Part shown: piece by piece, positions 1-8,834 of the stretch | How positions within the stretch are numbered: position 1 is the stretch's first letter | How the letters are laid out: each line of letters begins with the position of its first letter | NCBI RefSeq assembly: GCF_022828475.1 | Contig: NZ_CP059557.1 | Location: 806,001 to 870,000 of the forward strand | Origin: Saccharopolyspora gloriosae | Lineage (GTDB): Bacteria; Actinomycetota; Actinomycetes; Mycobacteriales; Pseudonocardiaceae | Length of the DNA stretch: 64,000 bases | Reading direction: 5' to 3' | The notes under the pieces: generated by a model | Told to the model about the DNA's origin: nothing | The model's input: only the letters and a program-made list of their open reading frames with translations | Database searches by the model: none | Made by a program: the position numbers and the translations under genes

Positions 1-1105
1 CGGAGTGCTCCTGGCCCGAACCGTCCTGACCGGACTTCGCCGAAGAGCCGCCGTGGCCGCTGGACGAATTGCCCGACCTCGTCGAAGTGCTGTTCCCGGA
101 GGGCCGGAGGGCTCCGCTGGTGCCGAGTCCGTACGGAATCGCCGAGGACGCGGACCCCGCGCTGGAGACCACGGTCGACTCGCCCGTACCGCTCTGCGGT
201 ACCACCACGCCTTGCTCGTTCACTTCCGGGCTGTAGACCTCGGCGGAGTCGGCGGTAGTTCCGTACGTCGAAGCCGGTCGTCCCAGCACACCTTGATCGG
301 ACGAGTAGGACGAGACCGCGTTCGTGCGTGGAGCGAGGACGAGCGACGCACCGCCGGAGCCTCCGGAGCCGCTGGAGCCCACGTAGTTCCCGCCGGAACC
401 GAAGTCGTTGCCACCGCCGGATTGCGAGGCCGCCGGGTCCGCGGCGACCGTCGTGCCCCGGACGGACTTCTCCGGGAACTGTCCGAACCGCTTGCCGATG
501 TTGAAGTAGGTGTTGCTGAGCTGCTGCATCACCTGCGCCGTCTGCTCATTGTGAGTGATGTCCTGCTGCTGCATCGCGGCCTGCGCGGCCGGATCCGCCG
601 CGGCAGGGGAGGCGGCGAACTCGTCCATTCCCTGCTGCCGCTGGTCCTTCACCTGCCCGACTTGGCGTTGCGCATCCGCCAGCGCGTCCCCGAGCTGGTT
701 GAGCATCGCCGCGTAATTCGGGGCGTTCAACGTCTCGACCAGCTTGTCGACGGTGCGGTTGACCTCCCGCATCGCGTCGGTGAAGCCCCGCGCCGCCGGG
801 CCCTGCCACACCTGCTCGAGGTGGCTGGTCTGCGCTCGGAGACGTTCCGAGGCGTTCACGAACGTTTCGGCCATGCCGTCGAATCCGTGCGCCGCCTTGT
901 AGAACGACTCCGGAACGCCGGTGGCGAGTGCGGCTGCGGTCTGTTCCATGTCCGGTACCGGGGGCGGAGCGCCGGGGGTGCCCGCCCCCGGCGAGGCGAC
1001 GTTCGCGCCACCGGGGACGTTCTGCCCCGAAGACGGCGACGGGGTCAAGTCAGGTGGCGGCGGGTAGCCCGGCTGTGCGCTGCCGCCAGATGCAGTGGGG
1101 TTCAT
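1..1105 (-). CDS. ESX-type secreted W-x-G protein, C-terminus cut by window edge
   Basis: The frame opens at an ATG (1105-1103) and stays open to the left edge, so at least 368 residues are present and the C-terminus is missing. Residues 1 to about 52 are Pro/Gly/Ser-rich. Residues 55-205 look like a helical hairpin with V-W-Q-G-P-A-A-R-G-F near residue 100, a W-x-G turn as in WXG100 and PPE-type type VII substrates. After about residue 215 the protein becomes Gly/Ser-rich with Ser-Gly-Ser-Gly stretches. It lies 47 bp downstream of the large repeat protein on the same strand and is probably the last visible gene of the ESX operon. The likely role is a secreted or cell-surface substrate. The W-x-G helical region is seen directly; the role is inferred from the family and the neighbouring ecc genes. 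Confidence 0.75.
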   Translation of the reverse strand, partial: MNPTASGGSAQPGYPPPPDLTPSPSSGQNVPGGANVASPGAGTPGAPPPVPDMEQTAAALATGVPESFYKAAHGFDGMAETFVNASERLRAQTSHLEQVWQGPAARGFTDAMREVNRTVDKLVETLNAPNYAAMLNQLGDALADAQRQVGQVKDQRQQGMDEFAASPAAADPAAQAAMQQQDITHNEQTAQVMQQLSNTYFNIGKRFGQFPEKSVRGTTVAADPAASQSGGGNDFGSGGNYVGSSGSGGSGGASLVLAPRTNAVSSYSSDQGVLGRPASTYGTTADSAEVYSPEVNEQGVVVPQSGTGESTVVSSAGSASSAIPYGLGTSGALRPSGNSTSTRSGNSSSGHGGSSAKSGQDGSGQEHS

Positions 1106-1152
1106 TCGGGGTCGCCCTCTTCGTCGCGCGAGCAGTGGTCATTCATGATCGC

Positions 1153-4100
1153 CTACGCGTCCCGGCCGAGAACGCGCTGGACCGAACCTTCGGCGTCCTC
1201 CCGCCAGTTGTCGCCGTCGTCCACCAGCCAGGTGCTGGACTCCCGGCTCTGGCCCTGTTGCCCAGCCCCAGCGCCGGCGCCCCCCATACCGCCGCCCATC
1301 GGGGGCATCATCGGTGAGCCTGCGCCACCGCCCGCACCGCCCTGCAGGGGGGAGGAGCCGCCCTGCACAGGTGCGCCCACGTTGGGCTGGTTTCCCGGCG
1401 TGGTCGGGTCGAGTGCGGCGTTGGTCTGCGCGGTCGGGCCACTGTTCACGAGGTTCGGGTCCACCCCGCCGCTGACCTCCGCCGCCGGAACTTCGCCGCC
1501 CCCGCCGCCGAGGTCGATCCCACCGCCACCGCCACCGCCACCGGTGCCGAGACCGGGCAGGTCCGCCGCACCGCCGCCGAGGCCCCCCAGCGGGTTCTCC
1601 GGCGGTGCGAGGAACGAGCTGAGGTCGTCGGTCAGCGACGACTTCTGCGCATCGCCGTTGAGCTCGGCCATCGCCTGGTCGCCCGCGGTCTGGGTGGTGT
1701 CGCTGACCTGGTCGACGATGTCGCTCATCTCGTCGTAGCTCAGCGGGCCGCCGTCCGAGGTGAACTCTCCCAACGCGTTCTGGCCGGTCTCTTGCGCCTG
1801 GCCGACGACGTCGTCGATCAGCTTCTGGGCCTCTTCGGATCCGGCCGCGTCCGGTCCCACGGCTTCTTCGAGCGCCTGTTCACCGGCTTCGCGAGCCTTT
1901 TCGGTCATGCCGTCGACGATCGATCGAGCCTGGTCGCCCGACACCTCGATCGGCGACCCGTCCGGGTTGGTGGGCGTTTCCCCGTTTTCGGAGTCGGAGT
2001 TCGAGTCGTCGCCGCCGAGCTTGTCGTCCTTGCTGCCCGAGCCGCTATCCGATCCGGAATCGTCGCCGGAGCCCTTGTCACCGCCGAGCCCGTCGAGAGC
2101 TTCGTTGCCTGCTTCCTCGGCCGCGCTGCCCGCTTTCTCCAACGCCTCGTTGACCGCGCCGCTGTCCAGGCTGGGCTCCTCGGCCCCGCCACCGGAACCA
2201 CTGCTGCCGCCGGAGCCCTTGTCACCGCCGAGCCCGTTGAGAGCTTCGTTGCCTGCTTCCTCGGCCGCGCTGCCCGCTTTCTCCAACGCCTCGTTGACCG
2301 CGCCGCTGTCCAGGCTGGGCTCCTCGGCCCCGCCACCGGAATCATCGGTGCCCGCGTCGTCACCGCCGCTGGTCTGGATTTCCCCGCCGCCGGAGCCGGA
2401 ACCACCGCCGGAGTCGGAGCCGCCGCCGGAGCCGGAGCCGCCGCCGGAGCCGGAACCACCACCGGAGTCGGAGCCGCCGCCGGAGCCGGAACCACCGCCG
2501 GAGTCGGAACCACCGCCGGAGCCGGAACCACCGCCGAGGCCGTTGAGGGCTTCCTCACCGGCTTTGCTCGCGTCGTTGATCGCGCCGTTCACCGCGCCGG
2601 TGTCGATACCGGTCTGTTCGTTGCCGCCGCCCTTCTTGCCGCCGGTGCCGCCGCCGGTGCCGCCGCCGGTGCCGCCACCAGTGCCGCCGCCAGTGCCGCC
2701 GCCGAGACCGCCGCCTATACCGCCACCGGCGCCTCCACCGGTGTCGCCGCCGGAACCGGTGTCGCCGCCGGTGCCACCGGAGTCACCGCCCATATTGGCG
2801 AGCGCTTCATCGCCGGCCGCGCCCGCGTCCTCGATAGCGCCGTTGACCGCGCCGGTGTCGATTCCGGTCTGCTCGCCGGAGTCGCCGCCCGTGCCCTCAT
2901 CAGTGCCGCCACCAGTGCCACCGCCGGTGCCACCGCCGGTGCCGCCACCAGTGCCTCCACCAGTGCCACCGCCGGTGCCGCCACCAGTGCCTCCACCAGT
3001 GCCACCACCGGTGCCGCCACCAGTGCCTCCACCGGTGCCTCCGCCAGTGCCTCCACCGGTGTCGCCACCGGTGCCGCCGCCGGTGCCACCACCAGTGGAT
3101 TCGGTCTGGATCTCGTCCATCTTCTCGCCGACCTTCTCGTCGACGATCTGATTGATCTCCTCCTCGCTCCACTCCCGCTTCTCGCCGGATTCGCCCTCTT
3201 TGTCGTCGCCGCTCTTGTCGTCCCCGGCCTTGTCGTCGCCGCCTTTGTCGTCGCCGCTCTTGTCGTCGCCGCCTTTGTCGTCGCCGCTCTTGTCGTCGCC
3301 GCCCTTGCCGCCGCTCGCACCGCCGCTCTTGTCGCTCGCGGGCGGTGGTGCCGCGTTGCCGACCGAGCCCATGGCGTTGCCCGTGGTGACGTACTGCGCA
3401 CCGAGGTCGGCGATGATCTCTCGCGCGAGCTCGAGCATGTTGTTGGCGCCTTCCAAGGCCGCTTTAGCGGCGGCATCGGCGCCCTTGACGTTGGTGAGCT
3501 TCGCGAAAGCGGCGTGCAGGTTCTGGAACTCGACGTAGGACTGAGCGAGGCCCAGGACCGCCTCGCTGGCTCGGACGAGCATGTCCCCGGATTCGATCAA
3601 ACCGTTGATGTAGCCGTCTTCGGTGATCTCGTCGACCGCTTCTTGCGAAGTCGTCAGCACCTTCTTGGCATGGTCGCGGAAGGCGGTGGCGGTTTCCCCG
3701 CTGAACTTCTCGTTGTCCAGTTTGTTGACGGAATCGGAGAACGCGGTATTGATCTCGTCGCGCAGATTCGTCTTCAACTTGCGGAAGGCGTAGCCGGCTT
3801 CCATCAGGGTGTACCCGTCGGCCTTGCTTACCGCCGAGACGCACTGCTCCATCGAGAACTGTTGGTAGTCCTGATCGGGAGCTTCCGGGGTGTCGTTGGT
3901 GGCGATGACATTGTCGTCGCTCCACGGATCATCCGGGGCGTCGACACCCTCGACCCCGATCCCGCTGTCAGCGCCGCCGGTCTTCTCGTTGACATCGTCG
4001 AGGTCGCCTTGGGTGCCCTCGACCGAGCCCTCGTCTGGACGGTCGGTGTCGCCTCCCCAGAGGCCCCGCGCGGAGTCCTCCGACTCGATGTCGGTGTAGT

Positions 4101-4227
4101 TGAACTCGTCGGTGTTCCCAATCGAGAGCTCGTGCCCCTCGGAATCTTCCTCAGTGTCTTTTCCGATATCGGGGACGTTGAGGTTCTCCTGGTCCGTGTC
4201 CTTGTCGGGGAGGTCCATGCCAGACAT
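1153..4227 (-). CDS. Large repeat-rich ESX-associated protein (1024 aa)
   Basis: I do not recognise a named family. The start is taken at the ATG at 4227 because GGAG lies about 6 nt upstream; a TTG at 4239 is in frame. Layout: an acidic, disordered N-terminus (1-125); a helical domain of WXG/PPE-like character (about 130-290); a DDKSGDDKGG-type charged linker; long GGGT tetrapeptide runs; then seven degenerate helical units of about 25-30 residues (four with D-S/T-G-A-V-N, three diverged) separated by Gly/Ser-rich linkers; a Gly/Pro-rich tail. The last helices read like A-G-x-x-A-L. No signal peptide or membrane segment is visible, which fits export by type VII secretion. It sits between the small ESX genes and another W-x-G protein on the same strand. 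A surface or matrix role is inference. The opposite strand also has long open frames here, but they are mirror images of the repeats. Confidence 0.8.
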   Translation of the reverse strand: MSGMDLPDKDTDQENLNVPDIGKDTEEDSEGHELSIGNTDEFNYTDIESEDSARGLWGGDTDRPDEGSVEGTQGDLDDVNEKTGGADSGIGVEGVDAPDDPWSDDNVIATNDTPEAPDQDYQQFSMEQCVSAVSKADGYTLMEAGYAFRKLKTNLRDEINTAFSDSVNKLDNEKFSGETATAFRDHAKKVLTTSQEAVDEITEDGYINGLIESGDMLVRASEAVLGLAQSYVEFQNLHAAFAKLTNVKGADAAAKAALEGANNMLELAREIIADLGAQYVTTGNAMGSVGNAAPPPASDKSGGASGGKGGDDKSGDDKGGDDKSGDDKGGDDKAGDDKSGDDKEGESGEKREWSEEEINQIVDEKVGEKMDEIQTESTGGGTGGGTGGDTGGGTGGGTGGGTGGGTGGGTGGGTGGGTGGGTGGGTGGGTGGGTGGGTGGGTDEGTGGDSGEQTGIDTGAVNGAIEDAGAAGDEALANMGGDSGGTGGDTGSGGDTGGGAGGGIGGGLGGGTGGGTGGGTGGGTGGGTGGKKGGGNEQTGIDTGAVNGAINDASKAGEEALNGLGGGSGSGGGSDSGGGSGSGGGSDSGGGSGSGGGSGSGGGSDSGGGSGSGGGEIQTSGGDDAGTDDSGGGAEEPSLDSGAVNEALEKAGSAAEEAGNEALNGLGGDKGSGGSSGSGGGAEEPSLDSGAVNEALEKAGSAAEEAGNEALDGLGGDKGSGDDSGSDSGSGSKDDKLGGDDSNSDSENGETPTNPDGSPIEVSGDQARSIVDGMTEKAREAGEQALEEAVGPDAAGSEEAQKLIDDVVGQAQETGQNALGEFTSDGGPLSYDEMSDIVDQVSDTTQTAGDQAMAELNGDAQKSSLTDDLSSFLAPPENPLGGLGGGAADLPGLGTGGGGGGGGIDLGGGGGEVPAAEVSGGVDPNLVNSGPTAQTNAALDPTTPGNQPNVGAPVQGGSSPLQGGAGGGAGSPMMPPMGGGMGGAGAGAGQQGQSRESSTWLVDDGDNWREDAEGSVQRVLGRDA

Positions 4228-4479
4228 GTGGTTCTCCAAAGCGCAGTGCGTGGAGTCCCCTTGCGGATCGCGATGTGGAGCCCTTCGCGGGAGCCTGTTC
4301 AGAACGCGGTACGGGACCGGCGGGTGGGGAACTCATAGCGGGTGTCGGTTGTGGAATGCTGAGGAACGGGCTGCGGTAGCGGTCGCCGGTCGTCGTGAGG
4401 GGTCGGCCGAGCTGTCCGTGGACTCTCAGCTCAGCGACGACCGGTTATGTTCTTTTCGCCTGGTTCCAGGGGAAACCCG

Positions 4480-4857
4480 TCACGCGGTGGGTGCCGGGTC
4501 ATCTTCGAGCAGGTTCGGGGCCCTGGTGCCGATGGAACTCCGCAAGTCGTTGAGGGTGTCCTTCGCCTTCTGGACGTTCTCGGCGTTGTCCTGGTCGACA
4601 CCGACGATCTGGCGAGCGGCGACCTTGAGCTTCTCGTCGATCTCGTGCATCGCCATTTGCAGTTCCCTGGCGTGTGCCTCCACCGTGGCGCGGCGGCTCA
4701 GCACGAGTTGTTTCAACCAGATCCCGGCCTGGAAGACACCCGGGTCGACCGTGATGTCCTTGAGCACGTCGACCTGAATGTCCTCGGCGGTCTGCCCGAT
4801 TTCCGTTGCGGCGGTGATGATGTCGTCCTGTGCCGCCTGAGTGTCGTCGTTTGACAT
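4480..4857 (-). CDS. Small helical ESX secretion-associated protein (125 aa)
   Basis: A predominantly helical, acidic protein with no signal peptide, membrane segment or catalytic motif. Start at ATG 4857 is preferred over an in-frame GTG at 4866 because AAAGG lies 8 nt upstream of the ATG; the second WXG100-like gene of the locus has the same AAAGGTG arrangement. The middle (L-K-Q-L-V-L-S-R-R, then A-R-E-L-Q-M-A-M-H-E-I) looks like a long amphipathic helix. Size and position resemble the small DUF2580-type proteins co-encoded with ESX systems, but the family match is a guess. It follows the two WXG100-like genes on the same strand and precedes the large repeat protein, so it is probably a chaperone-like partner or co-secreted factor. 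Confidence 0.7.
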   Translation of the reverse strand: MSNDDTQAAQDDIITAATEIGQTAEDIQVDVLKDITVDPGVFQAGIWLKQLVLSRRATVEAHARELQMAMHEIDEKLKVAARQIVGVDQDNAENVQKAKDTLNDLRSSIGTRAPNLLEDDPAPTA

Positions 4858-4987
4858 GTTGGTCACCTTTCACGGACTGTCATCGGATTTTAAGAGGTCG
4901 TGGAACGGTGCCAACGCGCAAAGTGGGGGCCGTGCTCTTGCTCACGCCCCCACCTTGCCGACGTTGGCCGTGCGGCGCATGGACAAG

Positions 4988-5284
4988 TCACTCCATGAAC
5001 TGCTGGGCCATCTTCTTGTCCATCTCGTTCATGTTGACCTGGCCGTCGGAGATCTCCCGACGGAGCATCTGCAGGATGCCGTCCAGGTCGGTGAGGTCCT
5101 TGCTGACGTCGCCGGACTTCTTGTTGTAGGCCTCGGATGCCTCCGGGGTGTTGAAGAACCCCTGGGAGCTCTTCGTGTCCTGCATCAGCGTCTCGATCTG
5201 GTCCTTCAGCTTCTTGCTGGAGGCTTCCATCTCGCTGAGGCAGCTCTCGATTGCCGTCTTGCTATAAAGGACTTCGTCGTTCAT
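4988..5284 (-). CDS. WXG100-like protein without the W-x-G turn (98 aa)
   Basis: A 98-residue, all-helical protein of the length of ESAT-6/CFP-10 (WXG100) proteins. Two helices are expected around residues 8-36 and 50-95. The connecting turn, where the family has W-x-G, reads S-S-Q-G-F-F-N-T-P-E-A, so the tryptophan is replaced by phenylalanine and the glycine is missing. AAGGAG stands 4 nt before the ATG. The gene directly follows another WXG100-sized gene (start 5663) with a 46-bp gap, the arrangement expected of an Esx heterodimer pair. The proteins would be exported together by the EccB/C/D apparatus. Family membership rests on size, helical pattern and context rather than the canonical motif. 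Confidence 0.78.
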   Translation of the reverse strand: MNDEVLYSKTAIESCLSEMEASSKKLKDQIETLMQDTKSSQGFFNTPEASEAYNKKSGDVSKDLTDLDGILQMLRREISDGQVNMNEMDKKMAQQFME

Positions 5285-5330
5285 GGCGCTCCTTCGGATC
5301 TGAGGTGGATGCTTTCCGGGGCGTACCTGG

Positions 5331-5663
5331 TCAGCTGAGGTGGCTCATTTCGCCCGGGGAGAAGTTGCCTGCCTTGGTGATGGCCGAGGCGCCCTCCTCA
5401 TCGGTGGTGCCGAAGCTCTGGGAGGTGTTCTTCACCTGCTTCGTCATCGCCTCGAACTGCTTCTGGATCTCTCGCAGGTTCGTGTCCCAGACTTCGTGGG
5501 CCTTGACGAGCGCGTCGAAGATGGCGCCCTTGTTCGCGCCGGCCGTGGCGGCCACGGTCTCGGCGATTCGACCCTTTTCCGTCGTGATGTCGTTGAGGGT
5601 GGTCTCGTGTCCGTTGACCAGTCGGTCTACTTCGGACTTGGTAAGCAGTGTGTCGCCGCTCAT
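5331..5663 (-). CDS. WXG100-like protein, Esx partner (110 aa)
   Basis: A second WXG100-sized helical protein. The start is ATG 5663, with AAAGG 8 nt upstream; an in-frame GTG at 5672 is less well placed. Long helices (K-S-E-V-D-R-L-V-N-G-H-E and W-D-T-N-L-R-E-I-Q-K-Q-F) flank a turn reading G-A-N-K-G-A-I-F-D-A, where N-K-G replaces the W-x-G motif. The C-terminus (F-S-P-G-E-M-S-H-L-S) lacks an obvious Y-x-x-x-D/E export signal. It lies between eccB and the other small Esx-like gene, all on the same strand. It probably forms a heterodimer with that protein and serves as substrate or co-secreted partner. Family assignment comes from size, helicity and position. Confidence 0.75.
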   Translation of the reverse strand: MSGDTLLTKSEVDRLVNGHETTLNDITTEKGRIAETVAATAGANKGAIFDALVKAHEVWDTNLREIQKQFEAMTKQVKNTSQSFGTTDEEGASAITKAGNFSPGEMSHLS

Positions 5664-5809
5664 CGCCGCCACCTTTCAGTCTCGCGTTTCGTTGCGAAAC
5701 GCACGTTGTAAGCGACCTGAGCGGTCGCCTCGTTCGTGTCAATCCCATCATCGTGCGGATCGACTGACCTGCCGGAAGGGCGCTGCCCCCTTCCGTCAAG
5801 GGGGATCCC

Positions 5810-7273
5810 TCAGTTTGGAGCCGTGGCCGCCGGGACCTCGGCGCTCACGGGTTGTTCGGAGAGGGCCTGCGCCGGGTCCAGCGATGGGCCGGTCGGCAGC
5901 AGGCTCAACAGCGCGCTCGGCACCGAGACCGCTGAAGACGCCGAATATCCGAGCACACCGGCTACATCCGGGGACGGCAACGGGTACTTCACGCCGACGT
6001 TCGACACCAGGTACAACGTCCCCACGCCAACCCCGGGCGCGGGCAGATCGCGCGCGAGCACGCCGGAGTTCGGCGCCACGGTGATCCGGTCGGCGACGGG
6101 AGCGCCGGAGCCGTCGGCGGGGGCCTGCCCGGAACCGGTGGCCTCTTCCCTCGGCACCAGCCCGATCTCGGACTTCACGGTATTTCCGCGGCTCGCCTGG
6201 AAAACCGCGCACGGGCGAGTGCTACTGCCTTCGCTGACCGGCTGGATGTTCGGGGGAGTGATGGGGAACCCGGCCGGCGTGGGTTCCGGGGACAGCGGCT
6301 TGCTGTTGAGCAAGTCCATTCCGGCCGGGATCAACTCCGGTGTCCGCCCCGCGTACGCCGCGGCGTTGTCCGGGTCGTTCAGCAACAGGGCCGCCAGCGT
6401 GTAGTTGAGCGGCATGAAACCGTCTTCGCGCAGCACGTACAACCCGTTGTCCTGGAGCACCTGGTTCCGCACTTCGAAGACCTGCCCGATCAGGGCCTGC
6501 TCGCCGTTCACCGTCAGTCCCGCCGGCTGGCCTGAGCCCGGAATCTTGGGGGCGACCAGGTCGGGTCCGCTGGGCAAGGTGTTGATCCATTCCGCCGTCA
6601 CCGGGAACGGACGTTCGTTGCCGTAGGCCAGCGCGTTCATGGTCCCCGCGCCGGGCATCCGGAGTTTCTTGCCCTGCCACACCAAATGCACGGCACCGTC
6701 CGGTGTGGAGACCAGCACGCCTTTGTCGTCGGCGAGCGGTTTGCCGATGGGGGTGCGGACCTGCAGATCCGTCATGGGCGTCTCGGAACCGTCAGGGGCG
6801 GTCTCGGTGCTGGCGCACACGACCCACGGCGCGCTGCTGATGCTCTCCGCGTCCGGCAACGAATCCGGTGCGTCGGGAATGCCGATGGGGGTCGCACGCG
6901 GGGCGCCTTTGAGCGAGTTCTGGGAGACCAGTTTCACCTGGGCGCCGCTGGAACTCTTCGCCGCCAGCAAGGCCGACGAATAGTTCAGCACAGGGCGCAG
7001 TTTGCCGTCCATGTAGAGGTAGCGAGCGCCGGTCTCCTTCTCCACGATGATCGCGCCGGCCTGCTGCCAGGTGGTGTTCCCGCCCGGTTTGATCAACCCG
7101 TACACGCCGAATCCCGCGACCACGAGGCAGCCGATCAGCGTGCCGATCACCGTGCCCATCACGAATCGGCGGGTCGGTGTGGTCGGCTCGTCCGGCCGGC
7201 CCTGCATCAGTGCCGAGATCAGCCTGCCGACCACGAAGAAATACGCTTGGACCTGGTCGCGCCGGGACTGCAT
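5810..7273 (-). CDS. eccB: EccB, type VII secretion membrane component
   Basis: EccB of the ESX core complex, 487 aa, close to the usual length. The N-terminus begins with the characteristic S-R-R-D-Q-V-Q-A-Y-F-F segment. One membrane helix follows at about residues 38-60 (V-I-G-T-L-I-G-C-L-V-V-A-G-F-G-V-Y-G-L), and the remainder is the extracytoplasmic domain, containing the W-Q-Q-A-G-A-I-I-V-E-K-E-T-G-A-R-Y family signature near residue 70. GGAG is 8 nt before the ATG. It follows eccD with a 27-bp gap on the same strand, so the two are probably co-transcribed. EccB is a structural part of the inner-membrane channel. Confidence 0.95.
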   Translation of the reverse strand: MQSRRDQVQAYFFVVGRLISALMQGRPDEPTTPTRRFVMGTVIGTLIGCLVVAGFGVYGLIKPGGNTTWQQAGAIIVEKETGARYLYMDGKLRPVLNYSSALLAAKSSSGAQVKLVSQNSLKGAPRATPIGIPDAPDSLPDAESISSAPWVVCASTETAPDGSETPMTDLQVRTPIGKPLADDKGVLVSTPDGAVHLVWQGKKLRMPGAGTMNALAYGNERPFPVTAEWINTLPSGPDLVAPKIPGSGQPAGLTVNGEQALIGQVFEVRNQVLQDNGLYVLREDGFMPLNYTLAALLLNDPDNAAAYAGRTPELIPAGMDLLNSKPLSPEPTPAGFPITPPNIQPVSEGSSTRPCAVFQASRGNTVKSEIGLVPREEATGSGQAPADGSGAPVADRITVAPNSGVLARDLPAPGVGVGTLYLVSNVGVKYPLPSPDVAGVLGYSASSAVSVPSALLSLLPTGPSLDPAQALSEQPVSAEVPAATAPN

Positions 7274-7300
7274 TGGTTCAACTCCAACAGGATCGTGGGG

Positions 7301-8698
7301 TCACCCGGCCAGGCCGCGGACCAGCATGTAGGTGTCGAGCACGGCCAGCAGCAGCGGCAGCAACGACACCGCAGTGAGCGTTTCGAAGATGTCCACCGCG
7401 CGGCCCCAGTACGGGCGCAGCTTCTTGCCCGGCAGCAGTTTGCTGCTGACGACGAGCAACGTCCCGGCCAGCAGCGCACCGCCCGTGATGAACAGCATGC
7501 GGTTGAACGGATCGACGCCTGCCGCGAGCAGCAGCAAGCAACCGCTCAGCGCGTAGCCGGCGGGGACGAGGTGCGCCCAGCGCTGCACCGCACCGCTGAT
7601 GTGCCGCGAACGCAGCAGCAGCACCACCCCCAGCACCGTGGTGAAGATCATCGTCCACAGCGCGGGATGCGCGAGCACGAACGTGATCAACACCAGCAGC
7701 ACTGTGCACAGTGACAGGTACAGCGTTGTCATGTAGCTGTTCGCCACCGCCGAGCGTTCCACCACCACGTGGTGCGGGAACGGGTCGGTGTCCTCACCGA
7801 AGTCGTCCGCGCCGGTGGGCAGCGCGGGCAGGCTGAGCCCAGCCAGCCGGAACGACGTGGTCGGCACGAAACCGAGGATCACCACGCACAGCACGACACC
7901 GATGGCGGCCGCCTGGTACGGCTCGCCCTGCGAGGCCGCGCCGATCACCGCGGTCACCGCGCTGACCACCGCGGCGAACAGGCCGCCGACGAACAGCAGC
8001 GCCGATTCCGCCGTGCCCAGCATTCCCAGCGCCAGCGCGACGACGACGAAGACCAGCGCGCACGCGAGGCTCGCGCCGACACCGGTGTCGGCGTCGATGG
8101 AGACCGGCAGCATCCAGCCGCACACCGCCGCGTACGGCACGGCCAGTCCGGCGAGCACGGTGGCGGTGATGCCGTCCCCGCGGCTGCGCGAGCAGATCGT
8201 CGCCGCCAGCAGCAGCGCCGTCATCACCACCGCAGGGAAGAGCGTTCTGGCCAGCGCCGGGCCGGGCAGCATCAAGGTGCCCAGTCCCAGCATCAAGGTC
8301 AGTCCGCCGAAGGCCAGCAGCATCCACCGGCTGAACCGGTCGGTCCAGTTGTCCCGGCGCATGTTCGCTTGGTCCGCGACGCCGTCGACCAGGTCGTCGA
8401 AATCGATCTCCGGCAGCGCCGAGGCGCGCGGTCGTAAGTGGACGGTCTCGCCGTCCAGCAGCCCGAGCTCGTCGGCGGTCCGGTTCTCGTCGAACGCTGG
8501 TTTCCCGAGGCGCTGCAACACCCAGCCTTCGTGCTCGACCCCTTCGTCGGCGAGCTCCCCGCCCGCCTGGTGCAAGATCGCGGGCAACAGGTCGACCAGT
8601 GCGACGTCGGTGGGAAGCGCGAGCTCCACCGATCGGCTACCTACTACCAGCCGTAGCCTGCACAGCTGATTTGTGACATTCTTGGTGGCGTCTTCCAC
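7301..8698 (-). CDS. eccD: EccD, type VII secretion membrane channel component
   Basis: EccD, about 465 aa from a GTG at 8698 with AGGAAGGA upstream (spacing longer than ideal). The open frame runs much further upstream, but that part overlaps the divergent eccC gene and has no EccD character. Residues 10-95 form the ubiquitin-like N-terminal domain (C-R-L-R-L-V-V-G then P-T-D-V-A-L-V-D-L-L-P). From about residue 135 there is a series of roughly eleven hydrophobic membrane helices, as in the family. EccD forms the bulk of the membrane pore of ESX systems. It is the first gene of the leftward ESX operon, followed by eccB. Confidence 0.92.
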   Translation of the reverse strand: MEDATKNVTNQLCRLRLVVGSRSVELALPTDVALVDLLPAILHQAGGELADEGVEHEGWVLQRLGKPAFDENRTADELGLLDGETVHLRPRASALPEIDFDDLVDGVADQANMRRDNWTDRFSRWMLLAFGGLTLMLGLGTLMLPGPALARTLFPAVVMTALLLAATICSRSRGDGITATVLAGLAVPYAAVCGWMLPVSIDADTGVGASLACALVFVVVALALGMLGTAESALLFVGGLFAAVVSAVTAVIGAASQGEPYQAAAIGVVLCVVILGFVPTTSFRLAGLSLPALPTGADDFGEDTDPFPHHVVVERSAVANSYMTTLYLSLCTVLLVLITFVLAHPALWTMIFTTVLGVVLLLRSRHISGAVQRWAHLVPAGYALSGCLLLLAAGVDPFNRMLFITGGALLAGTLLVVSSKLLPGKKLRPYWGRAVDIFETLTAVSLLPLLLAVLDTYMLVRGLAG

Positions 8699-8834
8699 TA
8701 GGTGTCCGGTGTCCTTCCTGGCTGGCTGGCCGAGACCGTGACAGCCCGAGAACTTAGTCCCCACGCGAGCGCGCGTGCGGTGACTAGCGTTGCCGGGCCG
8801 GAAATCGGAGGGGAAACCCGCACCAGAGGGAGTC
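8699..8834. promoter_or_regulatory. Divergent promoter region between eccD and eccC
   Basis: A 136-bp interval between the leftward eccD operon and rightward eccC. It must hold promoters for both directions. AGGAAGGA serves eccD and AGAGGGAG, 4 nt before the ATG at 8835, serves eccC. I could not pick convincing -35/-10 pairs. Confidence 0.45.

Noticed and set aside
2900-3095. CRISPR-like array
   Set aside because: The 12-bp units are contiguous and in frame (GGGT codons) with no spacers; they are a coding minisatellite.
1760-4338. Long open frames on the plus strand opposite the repeat-rich ESX gene (Pro/Ser- and Ala-rich)
   Set aside because: Their repeats are the reverse complement of Gly/Ser/Thr codon repeats on the minus strand; they have no domain and no ribosome site.
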